From contig JBHWQC010000093.1 in the NCBI GenBank assembly GCA_043425375.1, positions 1 to 6,670 on the forward strand: DNA of 6,670 bases. The letters run 5' to 3'. The notes below the pieces were generated by a model. That model saw nothing but the letters and a program-made list of their open reading frames with translations, did not search any database and was not told the origin of the DNA. How positions within the stretch are numbered: the first letter of the stretch is position 1; every line of letters begins with the position of its first letter. The translations under genes were made by a program, and so were the position numbers. This document shows, in pieces, positions 6,166 through 6,670 of this stretch. This DNA comes from Atopostipes sp043425375. Lineage in GTDB: Bacteria > Bacillota > Bacilli > Lactobacillales > Carnobacteriaceae_A.

Positions 6166-6519
6166 TTATTTGTCGATATGATATTTTTTCAAAAATTCTT
6201 CTGAAGATAGTGGATCTTCAAAATAATAAAATTGTTGCATGAGTACATTTAATCCTTCACTTGTAACTTTATCTACAACTTCTTCATAATTTATTATCTC
6301 TAATAATTTAACTGAAACTGTATCTCCATCTGCATTTTCGTAAATATCCTCAACTTTATCTTTTAGTATATCAACCAATTCATTGCTAATTATTAATTCA
6401 TCATTTTCTACGAATTTTGAGAAATCACCAATTAAAATATATTCACCAAAAAAGTAACTATTATTGAACTCTTCCAAACAACTTTGAGTTATTACTTTGA
6501 AAGTGAAATATTGAGTCAT
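6166..6519 (-). CDS. Small acidic hypothetical protein
   Basis: A 117-residue protein I do not recognise. It has 25 Asp/Glu against 9 Lys and no Arg, so it is strongly acidic. There is no signal peptide or membrane helix, so it is probably cytoplasmic. Predicted character is mixed alpha/beta: an aromatic N-terminus (MTQYFTFKVI, NNSYFFGEYILIGDF), a helical centre (NELVDILKDKVEDIY), a short acidic turn (ENADGDT) and a C-terminal helix (SSEEFLKKYHIDK). The ATG at 6519 has AAGGAGGG about ten bases upstream, a strong site that supports real translation. High acidity and small size are common in immunity proteins and phage-encoded inhibitors, but nothing here proves such a role. It and its downstream neighbour may share a transcript. 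Confidence 0.68.
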   Translation of the reverse strand: MTQYFTFKVITQSCLEEFNNSYFFGEYILIGDFSKFVENDELIISNELVDILKDKVEDIYENADGDTVSVKLLEIINYEEVVDKVTSEGLNVLMQQFYYFEDPLSSEEFLKKYHIDK

Positions 6520-6546
6520 TATTTTTAACCCTCCTTTTTATCTAAA

Positions 6547-6574
6547 AGTATAACCTACTATATAGTAATGGGAA
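6547..6574 (-). promoter_or_regulatory. Possible promoter of the acidic small gene
   Basis: On the minus strand TTCCCA (6574-6569), a 16-base spacer and TATACT (6552-6547) lie about 28 bases upstream of the ATG. Each box misses one or two consensus bases. The -35 falls inside the left arm of the nested repeat at 6563-6637, so the repeat may contribute to expression. Confidence 0.4.
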
Positions 6575-6637
6575 TCTCTATAGAGTTCTTTGGCTAGTAC
6601 ATTAAAGAACTATTTTTTAAATCTATTTCCATTACTA
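6563..6637. repeat. Nested inverted-repeat element
   Basis: The outer arms are TAGTAATGG (6563-6571) and CCATTACTA (6629-6637), a perfect 9-base inverted repeat. Inside are a 10-base palindrome CTCTATAGAG (6576-6585) and an 8-base hairpin AGTTCTTT/AAAGAACT (6584-6591, 6604-6611). The hairpin is followed on the plus strand by a run of six T (6613-6618) and so resembles a plus-strand terminator, although no plus-strand gene precedes it. The size and terminal repeats resemble a very small MITE-like element. Confidence 0.5.
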
Positions 6638-6660
6638 TTTAAAAAAGAATAATGATTTTA
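6629..6660. repeat. Degenerate third copy of the hairpin repeat
   Basis: It begins CCATTACTA and ends AATGATTTTA. It aligns to 5584-5615 without gaps at about 25 of 32 positions, but the GGTAATGG arm has decayed so the hairpin is weak. The rest of the right edge (6661-6670) shows nothing. Confidence 0.5.
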
Positions 6661-6670
6661 ATTTTACACC

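Overview
The window looks like a low- to mid-GC Gram-positive (Firmicutes) chromosome. Lactobacillales is the likeliest order, and a Carnobacteriaceae-like host is only a guess. The reasons are strong AGGAGG-type ribosome binding sites, TTGACT/TATTAT-type promoters, a Lactobacillales-style tmRNA layout, and an IS630-type transposase relic.

Layout. (1) Positions 1-292, minus strand: the 5' part of a tmRNA gene (ssrA) with a strong promoter (329-357). Its 3' end runs off the left edge of the window. (2) Positions 422-1108, minus strand: a histidine phosphatase (RHG family) with its own extended -10 promoter. (3) Positions 1326-4418, plus strand and divergent from the phosphatase: a 1030-residue superfamily 1 (Upf1-like) helicase with a long coiled-coil insertion. 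(4) Positions about 4419-5148: a decayed, truncated IS630-family insertion sequence with two in-frame TGA codons, one frameshift and no 3' half. (5) Positions 5137-5472, plus strand: a second, 5'-truncated ssrA that begins where the transposase stops, across about 11-12 bases shared by both; a strong terminator follows. (6) Positions 5473-6670: an AT-rich stretch with two small unrecognised minus-strand genes, one with a beta-rich domain plus two membrane helices and one very acidic. Repeated CCATTAC/GTAATGG hairpins lie around them.

The main point of interest is the pair of ssrA bodies. They lie in inverted orientation, are roughly 87% identical over 260 bases by hand alignment, and encode different proteolysis tags: DKTNYEFALAA on the left and DKQENNFALAA on the right. 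Several differences are compensatory within helices, so both descend from working tmRNAs. Only the left copy has a promoter and 5' acceptor strand here, and only the right copy shows a 3' end and terminator. An inversion between them would move the single promoter and 5' end from one body to the other. That is a testable but unproven possibility. The simpler reading is one functional ssrA plus a xenologous relic left by mobile-element activity.
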